Below are positions 34,801-41,801 of a DNA stretch of 44,866 nt, piece after piece. How positions within the stretch are numbered: position 1 is the first letter of the stretch; every line of letters begins with the position of its first letter. The DNA is from Peribacillus simplex (GTDB lineage: Bacteria; Bacillota; Bacilli; Bacillales; DSM-1321): NCBI RefSeq assembly GCF_001542915.1, contig NZ_LNNH01000028.1, forward strand, positions 169,465 through 214,330. Direction: 5' to 3'. The position numbers were made by a program, and so were the translations under genes. The notes below the pieces were generated by a model, which ran no database searches, was not told the DNA's origin, and worked only from the letters and a program-made list of their open reading frames with translations.

Positions 34801-35270
34801 TGTATGGTTTTAAAATCGTCGATAAGCTTCAAAAAATAGATGTGGATATAAAGCGCAGCCAGCTGAACTATACAAAGAAGAGGGTCCTGGTCAGCAAGGA
34901 ATTCACTTTTGACGCAGCACACCATCTTCATGACTATGAAGGGAAATGCAAGAATCTTCATGGTCACACCTACAAGGTCGTTTTTGGATTGAGCGGCTAT
35001 ACGGATTCACGCGGTTTGATGATAGATTTCGGTGACATGAAGGAAATATGGAAAAATGAAATTGAAATCCACCTCGACCATCGTTATTTGAATGAAACGC
35101 TGCCGCCCATGAATACAACCGCCGAAAACATGGTTGTTTGGATATACGAAAAAATGGCCGAAGCCCTTTCAATGAAAGATTACCAGGGTGCCAGGGTTGA
35201 ATTTGTCCGTCTCTATGAAACACCGACAAGTTATGCCGAGGCGAGACGGGAGTGGATGGAAAGTGAGTAA
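34797..35270 (+). CDS. queD: 6-carboxy-5,6,7,8-tetrahydropterin synthase QueD
   Basis: The 157-residue protein has [20 protein letters not shown], which holds the zinc His residue and the catalytic Cys, then HGHTYKV with the other zinc ligands. LDHRYLNE and [12 protein letters not shown] close the active site as in the 6-pyruvoyltetrahydropterin synthase fold. It makes the second queuosine intermediate from dihydroneopterin triphosphate. GGAGGG in the end of queC precedes the start by seven bases. An N-terminal extension of about 30 residues before [14 protein letters not shown] is slightly long for the family. Confidence 0.95.
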   Translation: MMYGFKIVDKLQKIDVDIKRSQLNYTKKRVLVSKEFTFDAAHHLHDYEGKCKNLHGHTYKVVFGLSGYTDSRGLMIDFGDMKEIWKNEIEIHLDHRYLNETLPPMNTTAENMVVWIYEKMAEALSMKDYQGARVEFVRLYETPTSYAEARREWMESE

Positions 35271-35991
35271 ACTTCCGGTTATGGAAATCTTCGGCCCGAC
35301 CATCCAAGGTGAGGGAATGGTCATTGGCCAAAAGACGATGTTCGTTCGTACTGCTGGCTGCGATTATTCCTGTTCGTGGTGTGATTCGGCTTTTACCTGG
35401 GATGGATCAGGGAAGGAAGATACCGTCCACATGACGGCAGAAGAAATTTGGGGCGAGCTGAAGCGAATTGGAGGCTCGGGTTTTTCCTTCGTGACCATAT
35501 CCGGGGGGAATCCGGCCCTTCTGAAAAATCTGAATGGCTTGATCGCCTTGCTGCACGAACACAACATCAAAATCGGTGTCGAAACGCAAGGAAGCCGTTG
35601 GCAGGACTGGTTTCTCGATATCGATGAACTGACGCTATCACCTAAGCCGCCGAGCTCGGGAATGAGCACGGACTTTACGGTGCTCGATCAAATATTGGAG
35701 AAGCTTGCCGGCCGAAATCCCAACAACCATGTCTCATTGAAGATTGTCGTCTTTAATGAAGAAGATTATCAATATGCCAAACATGTACATGAGCGGTATC
35801 CTGGCATTCCTTTTTATCTGCAGGTCGGCAATGACGACAGCAGGACGGCGGATGATCAGCATCTGATCAGCGGATTATTGAAGAAATATGAAGAGCTAAT
35901 CGATAAAGTGATAGCCGATGATGAATTGAATGACGTGAAAGTTCTCCCGCAGCTGCATACCTATATATGGGGCAACAAGCGGGGCGTATAA
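35263..35991 (+). CDS. queE: 7-carboxy-7-deazaguanine synthase QueE (radical SAM)
   Basis: About 242 residues from GTG 35263, which overlaps the queD stop by eight bases and gives [19 protein letters not shown], the normal QueE start. The frame to 35188 would run far into queD. The radical-SAM cluster motif is CDYSCSWC (C-x3-C-x2-C), followed by TISGGNPAL and ETQGS. The enzyme contracts the ring of 6-carboxytetrahydropterin using SAM and an iron-sulfur cluster. queF for the next step is not in the window. Confidence 0.95.
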   Translation: MSKLPVMEIFGPTIQGEGMVIGQKTMFVRTAGCDYSCSWCDSAFTWDGSGKEDTVHMTAEEIWGELKRIGGSGFSFVTISGGNPALLKNLNGLIALLHEHNIKIGVETQGSRWQDWFLDIDELTLSPKPPSSGMSTDFTVLDQILEKLAGRNPNNHVSLKIVVFNEEDYQYAKHVHERYPGIPFYLQVGNDDSRTADDQHLISGLLKKYEELIDKVIADDELNDVKVLPQLHTYIWGNKRGV

Positions 35992-35993
35992 AG

Positions 35994-36032
35994 AAAAAAG
36001 GCAGTGTGAAGCATATTCACACTGCCTTTTTT
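35994..36032 (+). terminator. Rho-independent terminator of queCDE
   Basis: AAAAAGGCAGTGTGAA and TTCACACTGCCTTTTTT form a 16-bp perfect stem with a five-base loop, starting at the queE stop. Confidence 0.97.
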
Positions 36033-36072
36033 CTTAAACTGTTTGAATATATGAAGCTTTCAATGAAGTGGT

Positions 36073-36216
36073 CTATTTAAGTCCAAAACGATCCATTTGC
36101 GTTACGGTATAGGCAGGAAAGACGTCATAAACCTTTGACCCTGTATGTCCACCGAAACGCCAGGGGACAAGATCAGCTGAAATCGTATTGAGAAAGAAAA
36201 GATTATGAGCCAACAT
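36073..36216 (-). pseudogene. Unassigned 47-codon coding-like fragment
   Basis: A minus-strand frame reads MLAHNLFFLNTISADLVPWR then FGGHTGSKVYDVFPAYTVTQ and ends DRFGLK with a stop at 36073. The residue choice looks like the C-terminal part of a folded protein. The frame reaches upstream only to a TAA near 36240 and its ATG lacks a good ribosome site. It fills most of the 350-bp gap between queE and the secreted protein. I read it as a gene remnant, but a small genuine gene is not excluded. Confidence 0.4.
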
Positions 36217-36383
36217 GACCTGCCATATTCTTTACCAATGGTCAGTAATTTCATGGCAAATTTTCACGGTGGTTAATAAAAAGGGTAGATCACTTAAAAA
36301 AACCGTAAATTAGCCATTTTTATGAAACGAAACCTCGTCTACTTCGTCTAATATAGTAAACCATGAACGGTGGAAGGAGACCT

Positions 36384-36947
36384 ATGAAATCAAAAAAGGC
36401 TGTTTTATTCATGTTGCTGCTGACCGGTTTGACAATGCCCAACGAGGCTGATGCTGATGAAATAGGATTCGCTTCCGATTACCAAGCTTTACACGCGGCA
36501 CCAACATTCACGATAACTGAACAAGTAAAAGATGTGATGATGCTGCATGTGGTCAGGGGGGAGGAGCGAAAATTCGGATTTATTGATAAACCTTTAGTGG
36601 TGGATAAGGAAACTGTATTGGAATGGCTCTTTTGGAGAAAGGGTGAAGAGATTCCTTTAGGCGAACTTAAGGTAACGGCCGCTCAAGCTGGCAGTGGAAT
36701 GAGCCATACAGTTAAAGGGGAAGTGATCAATGGTAAAACGCCGATCGAAGAATTACCTAAAACGTATACGCCGCAGCCAGTCAGCTTTAAAAGCGGGGGC
36801 AATGTGGTTCCTGCCTCCATGGCGACCACGATTTTGACCTTTACGGAAACCGGCATCTGGGATTTACAGATTTTTATTAATGATGAATTCATCGGCAATA
36901 TGAAGGTATCAGTAACCGAAAAAGGCGAATCCGTTATCGATTTGTAA
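36384..36947 (+). CDS. Uncharacterised secreted protein (187 residues)
   Basis: ATG 36384 follows GGAAGGAG closely. An ATG at 36363 has no site and adds seven atypical residues. The protein has a signal peptide (basic KSKK, hydrophobic FMLLLTGLTMP, then a likely cleavage in ADA-DE). The mature part has an immunoglobulin-like character towards the end (MATTILTFTETGIWDLQIFINDEFIGNMKVSV), similar to periplasmic/extracellular domains that end in a single beta sheet. No enzyme motif or Cys was seen. The next gene starts 64 bp downstream and may be co-transcribed. Confidence 0.65.
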   Translation: MKSKKAVLFMLLLTGLTMPNEADADEIGFASDYQALHAAPTFTITEQVKDVMMLHVVRGEERKFGFIDKPLVVDKETVLEWLFWRKGEEIPLGELKVTAAQAGSGMSHTVKGEVINGKTPIEELPKTYTPQPVSFKSGGNVVPASMATTILTFTETGIWDLQIFINDEFIGNMKVSVTEKGESVIDL

Positions 36948-37011
36948 TATACAACCATACCCATTTGTATTAAAATAAGGATGGTTAAATATGGATGGAA
37001 GGGATGAATGA

Positions 37012-37311
37012 ATGAAAAAGAAAGTAGGCATATTATCTTCAATAATCATCGCATTGACCGGTTGTTTTGTATTCGCTCTCCTTTTTTTTAAAAAAACTGA
37101 TCCTCTAGAAGACATGTTTATCGTTCATCCAGCAAATCGAGTAATCACAAATGAAGTCATACTCAATGGTGATGAAGCGGATAAGGGCAACCTCGAAGAT
37201 ATTGATTGGAACGATGAGGAACAGATAAGGGAATTGGCAAGAAAACAATATAAGCAAGGGGAGAGTGGGGAAATCATTTTCGTGAAGGAACCCGATTACA
37301 ATCTAGAATAA
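37012..37311 (+). CDS. Uncharacterised membrane-anchored small protein (99 residues)
   Basis: The protein has a basic start, one transmembrane helix (about residues 5-26, with an internal TGC that is not a proper lipobox because the helix continues) and an acidic outside or cytoplasmic tail of about 70 residues rich in Asp and Glu. GAAGGGATG precedes the ATG. I recognise no family. It sits between the secreted protein and the HD-domain gene in the same direction, with gaps of 64 and 21 bp, so a three-gene unit is possible. Confidence 0.6.
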   Translation: MKKKVGILSSIIIALTGCFVFALLFFKKTDPLEDMFIVHPANRVITNEVILNGDEADKGNLEDIDWNDEEQIRELARKQYKQGESGEIIFVKEPDYNLE

Positions 37312-37332
37312 TGAAGAGGGGTGCAGTGAATC

Positions 37333-38322
37333 TTGATCGTTTCGGATAGTGTCTATGGACAGTACGTTGTAGAGGGGGTTCTTGAAGAGCTGATGTTAAG
37401 TAAACCGGTCCAAAGGTTGAAGGGGGTGCATCAAGGAGGAGCCAGTTATTTAGTGAATGAGAAATGGAATGTGACACGATTTGACCATTCCGTTGGCGTG
37501 ATGTTATTGATCATGAAGCTTGGTGGATCATTGGAGGAACAGATTGCTGGCCTGCTGCATGACGTATCCCACACGGCCTTCTCGCACGTCATCGATTTCG
37601 TTCTCGATTGTGAAGAGGAAGATTATCATGAAAAAATATATGAACAGATCATCATGAATTCCGAAATCCCCTTTATCCTGAAGCGGTATGGATTTCAGTT
37701 GGAAGCTATTTTTGATTCGGAATGGAAACTATTGGAACGATCCGCACCTGAGCTATGCGCCGATCGAGTCGATTATACCCTCCGTGACATGTATCACTAT
37801 GGAAACATCACGCTGGAATCCGTAACGGACTTTCTGGAGCATATAATCATCGTGGACGGACGCATGTACCTCGATGATCTTGAAGCTGCTGAATGGTTCG
37901 TGGAGACATATTATGGCGAAGTGATCGATTTTTTCATGGATCCGCTTAATATTTATGGCTATGATGCTTTGGCCAGGACCTTGAAATGGGCTTTGGATAA
38001 AAAGCTGATCGGCCTTGATGACCTGCTTGGTGAAGATGAAGAAGTTATGCTCTTGTTACACGCCATTGAAGACGATGACTTGAAAAAACTGCTGAAACGG
38101 ATACATGGGAATGTTAAGCTGTATGAGGTTCAAACGGACTACGATCTCCATCGGAAAACGAAAGTGCGACTGATCGACCCCTCCGTCATGCATGGAAGCC
38201 AATTGGTGAGGGCCTCGAATCTATCGAAAAAAGTGAAAACCATGGGAAACGAGGCCTGTGAAAAAGCTACAAGGGGAATGTATGTAAAAGTGATGGACCC
38301 AAGGATGAACAGCCATCCTTGA
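37333..38322 (+). CDS. HD-domain phosphohydrolase (SAMHD1/YwfO-like)
   Basis: The 329-residue protein of the HD superfamily begins at TTG 37333, with GAGGGG about 11 bases upstream. The metal site is His52 (RFDHSVGV), His76-Asp77 (GLLHDVSHTAFSH) and Asp144 (CADRVDY). This spacing is the COG1078 pattern, whose members include dNTP-triphosphohydrolase-like proteins such as B. subtilis YwfO. The substrate cannot be decided from sequence. It ends convergent with the SRPBCC gene, leaving seven bases between their stop codons. Confidence 0.85.
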   Translation: MIVSDSVYGQYVVEGVLEELMLSKPVQRLKGVHQGGASYLVNEKWNVTRFDHSVGVMLLIMKLGGSLEEQIAGLLHDVSHTAFSHVIDFVLDCEEEDYHEKIYEQIIMNSEIPFILKRYGFQLEAIFDSEWKLLERSAPELCADRVDYTLRDMYHYGNITLESVTDFLEHIIIVDGRMYLDDLEAAEWFVETYYGEVIDFFMDPLNIYGYDALARTLKWALDKKLIGLDDLLGEDEEVMLLLHAIEDDDLKKLLKRIHGNVKLYEVQTDYDLHRKTKVRLIDPSVMHGSQLVRASNLSKKVKTMGNEACEKATRGMYVKVMDPRMNSHP

Positions 38323-38329
38323 GTCCATG

Positions 38330-38770
38330 TTAAAAAAGGATGGACGCCCTCAATGTATGCACGCCATTTTCCAGATAGCCCTTTAAACAGGTTAATGTAT
38401 AGACCCAGCCTTCTTTTTGGCCGATCATTTTGTTGATGATCTCGGGGTCATCCGCTTTCAAACCTTTTTCGTTCACTTCAATGATCGTATTTGTCTCATC
38501 CACTTCTTCCAACAGGATGGTAACCATCGTTTCTTCATCATTGCTACCCCAGGAAAATGCGATTTTCTTATTTTCGACCATTTCTAGTACAGTTATCATA
38601 ACCTCGGCCGCGTATTCCTCATATTTCAATGTAATGGTTTTGCCTTGACCCCATCTTTCAGAACTTGTCGAGAACCAAAAATTCCCGATTTTATCAGGGC
38701 TTACGATCGCTTCGAACACATCACTGCTAGGTTTGACAATTTTGAATTTCGTTGTTACCTGGGTATCCAT
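38330..38770 (-). CDS. SRPBCC (AHSA1-type) domain protein
   Basis: The 146-residue protein begins MDTQVTTKFKIVKPSSDVFE, with SPDKIGNFWFSTSSERWGQGKTI in the N-terminal half. Repeated beta strands follow (VMITVLEMVENKKIAFSWGS) and a final helix (EGWVYTLTCLKGYLENG), the Bet v1-like layout. GGAAAGGAAG precedes the start. It is distinct in sequence from the SRPBCC gene at 18549-19034. It is divergent from the queuosine-precursor transporter, with 230 bp in between. No ligand can be predicted. Confidence 0.82.
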   Translation of the reverse strand: MDTQVTTKFKIVKPSSDVFEAIVSPDKIGNFWFSTSSERWGQGKTITLKYEEYAAEVMITVLEMVENKKIAFSWGSNDEETMVTILLEEVDETNTIIEVNEKGLKADDPEIINKMIGQKEGWVYTLTCLKGYLENGVHTLRASILF

Positions 38771-38834
38771 ACAAAAACGACTTCCTTTCCCATCATGATT
38801 TTCCTTTTCTTCCCGATTGTATCATGATATTTTC

Positions 38835-38881
38835 ATCGTAGCTGGAAACTGCTTGATTTCCAACCATTTTCAAGCTACGAT
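38835..38881. repeat. Inverted repeat in the divergent intergenic region
   Basis: ATCGTAGCT (38835-38843) and AGCTACGAT (38873-38881) are perfect nine-base arms. GGAAA and TTTCC form a nested second stem between them. It lies between two divergent start regions and could be a binding site or part of the leader. No T-run suits a terminator. Confidence 0.5.
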
Positions 38882-38914
38882 AAAAAAAGGAAAATAATAA
38901 TCCGCTCGGGCGGA

Positions 38915-38949
38915 AGAGGTTCTAGCTACCCTCTCAAAAAAACTAAGGA
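38915..38949 (+). ncRNA. PreQ1-I riboswitch upstream of the VUT transporter
   Basis: The block AGAGGTTCTAGCTACCCTCT plus the A-tract and AACTAAGGAG is identical to the aptamer at 34042-34075. It has a terminator platform of almost the same sequence. It should shut off the transporter gene when preQ1 is plentiful. Confidence 0.93.
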
Positions 38950-38950
38950 G

Positions 38951-38983
38951 AACAGTGCTCTTTCTTGGGGTGCTGTTTTTTCT
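38951..38983 (+). terminator. Expression-platform terminator of the transporter riboswitch
   Basis: AACAGTGC pairs with the segment ending TGCTGTT before a T-run, closely matching the platform at 34079-34112. Confidence 0.78.
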
Positions 38984-39003
38984 GTAAGAGGAGATTGTAA
39001 GAC

Positions 39004-39546
39004 ATGTTAAGAATTTTATTGTATTTAGTATCCATCATCACCGCAAATGTGGTGACAGCAGCTTTTATGCCATTACATTTTGGTATGTTCATCATACCGA
39101 TGGGGACGTTGCTGATTGGAGGAACATTCATCTTTCGAGATCTGGTCCAAAATAAATTCGGCCGGGCGAAAACCTATTTTTGCATCATCATCGCACTCAT
39201 ATTATCTGCCTGTGTATCCTTTTTATTAGGGGATACTTTATTGATCGTATTCGCTTCCGCATTATCGTTCGTAGTGGCTGAAACGGCCGATACGGAAATT
39301 TATACCCGGCTAAAGTTGCCCATGAGCTGGAGGGTGCTGTACAGCGGAATCGTGGGAGGCTTTTTCGATTCGGTGCTTTTTGTCGTGATCGGCCTAAGCC
39401 CACTCGGTGCCAACATCCTGCCATGGGAAGCCGTACCAGCCGCGATCATCGGGCAAATCATCGTAAAAACGATCATTCAGTCGATCGGTGCCGTACTGCT
39501 CGGACAAATCCATATCAGGCTGGAGAAGCGCGTAGTCTCCGGTTAA
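39004..39546 (+). CDS. VUT/YhhQ-family queuosine precursor transporter
   Basis: The 180-residue membrane protein has six hydrophobic segments and family motifs TANVVTAAFMP, GGTFIFRDLVQNKFGR, FVVAETADTEIYTRL and GFFDSVLFVVIG. YhhQ-type proteins take up queuosine precursors such as preQ0 and preQ1. The preQ1 riboswitch directly upstream independently supports that substrate. GAGGAG lies ten bases before the ATG. With queCDE 3 kb upstream under the same RNA control, the cell can balance synthesis against uptake. A small Cys-rich gene follows 21 bp downstream. Confidence 0.88.
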   Translation: MLRILLYLVSIITANVVTAAFMPLHFGMFIIPMGTLLIGGTFIFRDLVQNKFGRAKTYFCIIIALILSACVSFLLGDTLLIVFASALSFVVAETADTEIYTRLKLPMSWRVLYSGIVGGFFDSVLFVVIGLSPLGANILPWEAVPAAIIGQIIVKTIIQSIGAVLLGQIHIRLEKRVVSG

Positions 39547-39567
39547 ATGGGAGGAGTGAAACGCTTG

Positions 39568-39717
39568 ATGGATGGATCCAAAAAGAAAGAAGACAGATGC
39601 TATTGCCTCGAAGCCTTTCGTGAAAAATACGGTCCGCATGTCCAAGGCGAATGCATGAAGCTCTCCTGCGCCAATTATCGCAAGCATAAAGAAATAGATG
39701 AAAAAGGGCCAAATTAG
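39568..39717 (+). CDS. Small Cys-rich protein (49 residues)
   Basis: The frame begins at ATG 39568 (TTG 39565 also possible), with GGGAGGAG upstream at good spacing. The product contains DRCYCLEAFREKYGPHVQGE, then CMKLSCANYRKHKEIDEKGP. Four Cys (CxC and CxxxxC) and a His could bind zinc. The residue pattern is soluble and charged. The stop codon lies inside a terminator hairpin, so coding and termination signals overlap. It probably shares the transporter transcript. I know no named family; the ribosome site and terminator make it a real gene candidate. Confidence 0.65.
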   Translation: MDGSKKKEDRCYCLEAFREKYGPHVQGECMKLSCANYRKHKEIDEKGPN

Positions 39718-39727
39718 GCCCTTTTTT
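39701..39727 (+). terminator. Rho-independent terminator of the transporter unit
   Basis: AAAAAGGGCC and GGCCCTTTTTT form a perfect stem around a six-base loop. The TAG stop of the Cys-rich gene is in the loop region. Confidence 0.92.
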
Positions 39728-39812
39728 ATATGGCGGAATTACCTATTCCTACGGATGTGAGCAGCCTGAACACTCGACAAAAAGCCATCATCCATAAGGA
39801 CACGCCCGATTT

Positions 39813-39935
39813 GCGAGTACAAGCGAGTAAACGCCTGGAATTCGCGAGTAGAAGCCTTAAAATCATGAGAAAACGCTCAAATTGACGAGTAAACGCCCAA
39901 TTTCCGAGTGAATCCCCCAAATTCGCGAGTCAAGC
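39813..39935. repeat. Degenerate 20-21 bp phased tandem repeat
   Basis: Units resembling GCGAGTAAACGCCCAAATTC start near 39823, 39844, 39865, 39885, 39904 and 39925, a period of 19-21 bp, about two helical turns. A partial extra unit starts at 39813. The block lies between convergent ends of the transporter unit and padR and has no coding sense. Similar sequences are, as I recall, scattered in other Bacillaceae intergenic regions. Confidence 0.7.
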
Positions 39936-39942
39936 ATATCGT

Positions 39943-40263
39943 TCAAAATTTTTCTGAACTTTTTCGAATGAGGGTTTCCAGGAGGGAAAAGCATTGTCGT
40001 TTCCGTTCGAGTTCAAGTTGGCCCATTTCGGTGACGGAATAATATTTCCTGCGGCCGGATTCGGATTCTTTCCAGTGGCCTTTTATGAATTGTTTTGCTT
40101 CCATCCGTTTGAGGGCGGGGTAGAGGGTGCCTTCGCCGATCTCATATTTTCCCATGCTCATTTCCTTCAAGATCTTTGTCATTTCATAGCCATAGAGCTT
40201 TTTTTGTTGTAGGAGTGATAGTAAAAGGAGGTCGATGCTTCCTTTCATTAATTCCTTATCCAA
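39943..40263 (-). CDS. PadR-family transcriptional regulator
   Basis: The 106-residue regulator starts at TTG 40263, nine bases after AGGAGG. This gives MDKELMKGSIDLLLLSLLQQ, the usual PadR opening. The winged-helix domain follows, with LYGYEMTKILKE, EGTLYPALKRME and the wing ESGRRKYYSVTEMG, then a short C-terminal dimerisation helix. PadR proteins respond to small molecules or stress and often repress a neighbouring exporter. No such gene is adjacent here. A palindrome in its own promoter suggests autoregulation. Confidence 0.9.
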   Translation of the reverse strand: MDKELMKGSIDLLLLSLLQQKKLYGYEMTKILKEMSMGKYEIGEGTLYPALKRMEAKQFIKGHWKESESGRRKYYSVTEMGQLELERKRQCFSLLETLIRKSSEKF

Positions 40264-40292
40264 AGCAACCCGCCTCCTGATTTTGTTAGTAA

Positions 40293-40321
40293 AGTGTAAT
40301 GCGTTGTACATCGTATCACAA
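40293..40321 (-). promoter_or_regulatory. padR promoter with operator-like palindrome in the spacer
   Basis: On the minus strand TTGTGA and TACACT are separated by 17 bp. The spacer together with the last base of the -35 element is the near-perfect palindrome ATGCGTTGTACATCGTAT (plus-strand 40299-40316), centred on TGTACA. A repressor bound here would block RNA polymerase directly. Confidence 0.6.
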
Positions 40322-40572
40322 GGTTCATTTTACTTTTCTTTTAAAAAATGGTTAAATGACGATTGCTAAATAAATTCAATCATAGTAAAATGTGCTTCGG
40401 AACGGATGAGTTGCATGTAGTGTGTAAGGTTACTATATCCAATTATGAATTGTTCTATGAGATTACGGATTGGGATAGGAGAAAACCTTACTCAAGGGGT
40501 ATTGATTGATTTTTTGTTAAAAATCATTTAGATTCTATTTATCAACAAGAGCAGAAAGAAGGTCCTAGTTAG

Positions 40573-41313
40573 ATGAAAGTGAAAGCACCTGAGTCATTCA
40601 CATACAGAGGTGGAAATAGAGCTGTCCTTTTACTTCACGGGTTTACCGGAAGTACGGGGGATATGAAAAAATTGGGGAAATATTTACATGATCGCGATTA
40701 TACTTGCCACGGACCTCTTTATAGAGGGCATGGATTGCCTGCGGAGGAACTTGTTCAAACGAGTCCAAAGCAGTGGTGGGAAGATGTAGAGAATGCGTAT
40801 CAATACTTGAAGGATGAAGGCTACGAAGAAATTGCCGTTATAGGCATTTCCCTTGGCGGTGTCTTTTCATTAAAAGTCGGAATTGAATTGCCTGTAACAG
40901 GTGTCGTTTCCATGTGTGCCCCTACAATAGGGAATGATGTAGACCGATTAAATAATCGGATGCTCAGTTATGCACAAGCTTATAAGAAGTTTGAGGGCAA
41001 AGATGCAGAACAAGTTGCCGCTGAAATGGATAAGCTTAAAGAGGAGCCAATGTCATCCTTACAGGAAGCACTTGATATGATTAATGATACAGCCGATAAA
41101 CTGGATTTGATCACTTCACCTACACTTGTGTTACAGGGAAGTCTTGATGACCCGGATTACAGAAATAGTGCATCTATTATATATAATGAAGTGGATACAC
41201 AGCATAAATCATTGATATGGTATGAGAAATCTGGCCATATCATTACATTGGGCAAAGAGCGTGAACAGGTGTATGAGGATGTATACCGGTTCTTGAATAC
41301 ACTGCCTTGGTAA
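40573..41313 (+). CDS. yvaK: Carboxylesterase, YvaK/Est30-like alpha/beta hydrolase
   Basis: The 246-residue cytoplasmic esterase has the nucleophile Ser93 in GISLGG, Asp192 in GSLDDPDY and His222 in KSGHIITL, and the oxyanion motif LLHGFTGS. Sequence and residue numbers are one off from the thermophilic Est30 triad (94, 193, 223). It hydrolyses short-chain esters. In B. subtilis yvaK lies between secG and rnr; here neither neighbour is present. The upstream gap 40330-40560 is AT-rich and shows no further gene. Confidence 0.9.
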   Translation: MKVKAPESFTYRGGNRAVLLLHGFTGSTGDMKKLGKYLHDRDYTCHGPLYRGHGLPAEELVQTSPKQWWEDVENAYQYLKDEGYEEIAVIGISLGGVFSLKVGIELPVTGVVSMCAPTIGNDVDRLNNRMLSYAQAYKKFEGKDAEQVAAEMDKLKEEPMSSLQEALDMINDTADKLDLITSPTLVLQGSLDDPDYRNSASIIYNEVDTQHKSLIWYEKSGHIITLGKEREQVYEDVYRFLNTLPW

Positions 41314-41362
41314 TTGCAATTCGGTTTATCTTTATGTATAACAGGGCACCCCTGTCAAAATG

Positions 41363-41387
41363 AAGCCACCAATTTGGTGGCTTTTTT
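41363..41387 (+). terminator. Rho-independent terminator of yvaK
   Basis: AAGCCACCAA and TTGGTGGCTT form a perfect stem followed by six T. Confidence 0.93.
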
Positions 41388-41502
41388 GCTGAAGCAGTTG
41401 TGAAAGCTTCTCGATTTGTATCTCGCCCAGGTCGAGGTCAGTAAGTGTTTCATCTTTGTCGAAATATTTATATTAATATAATAATTACAAAACGTATTGT
41501 AA

Positions 41503-41531
41503 TTGAAAACAAAGTAATTTAAGATTATATT
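41503..41531 (+). promoter_or_regulatory. SigA-type promoter of the purine riboswitch transcript
   Basis: TTGAAA (41503-41508) and TATATT (41526-41531) with a 17-bp spacer lie 26 bp before the aptamer. Confidence 0.75.
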
Positions 41532-41556
41532 TTCCCTAAGAATATAAAAAAAATAT

Positions 41557-41624
41557 CCTTGTATAATATCAGTGACGATGGTCTGATAGTTTCTACCTGG
41601 CAGCCGTAATGCCGGACTACAAGG
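41557..41624 (+). ncRNA. Purine riboswitch, guanine class
   Basis: P1 arms CCTTGTA and TACAAGG enclose TATAATAT, a P2 stem, the core GTTTCTACC, a P3 stem (CTGGCAGCCGTAATGCCGG) and ACTAC. The base after P3 that pairs with the ligand is C (in GGACTAC), which specifies guanine or hypoxanthine rather than adenine. A strong terminator lies 80 bp further, before the nucleoside transporter gene. Confidence 0.93.
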
Positions 41625-41701
41625 AAGTATGAAAAATGGTGAGATGAACGGGTATAGGTTTGTTGGCTTTTTGACCAGCACACCGCCCTGTTTTGATGCA
41701 G

Positions 41702-41765
41702 GCCCTTACCTTTTCACACTTTCTTCCTGCGGCTGAAAGTGTGAAAGGGTAAGGGCTTTTTTATA
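41702..41765 (+). terminator. Expression-platform terminator before the nucleoside transporter
   Basis: GCCCTTACC..TTTCACACTTTC and GAAAGTGTGAAA..GGTAAGGGC form a stem of more than 20 bp with minor mismatches, followed by TTTTTT. Ligand-bound aptamer should favour it. It sits 40 bp before the gene. Confidence 0.9.
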
Positions 41766-41801
41766 ATGAATGGGAAATGATAAAACAAAGGGGATGAAAG
41801 C

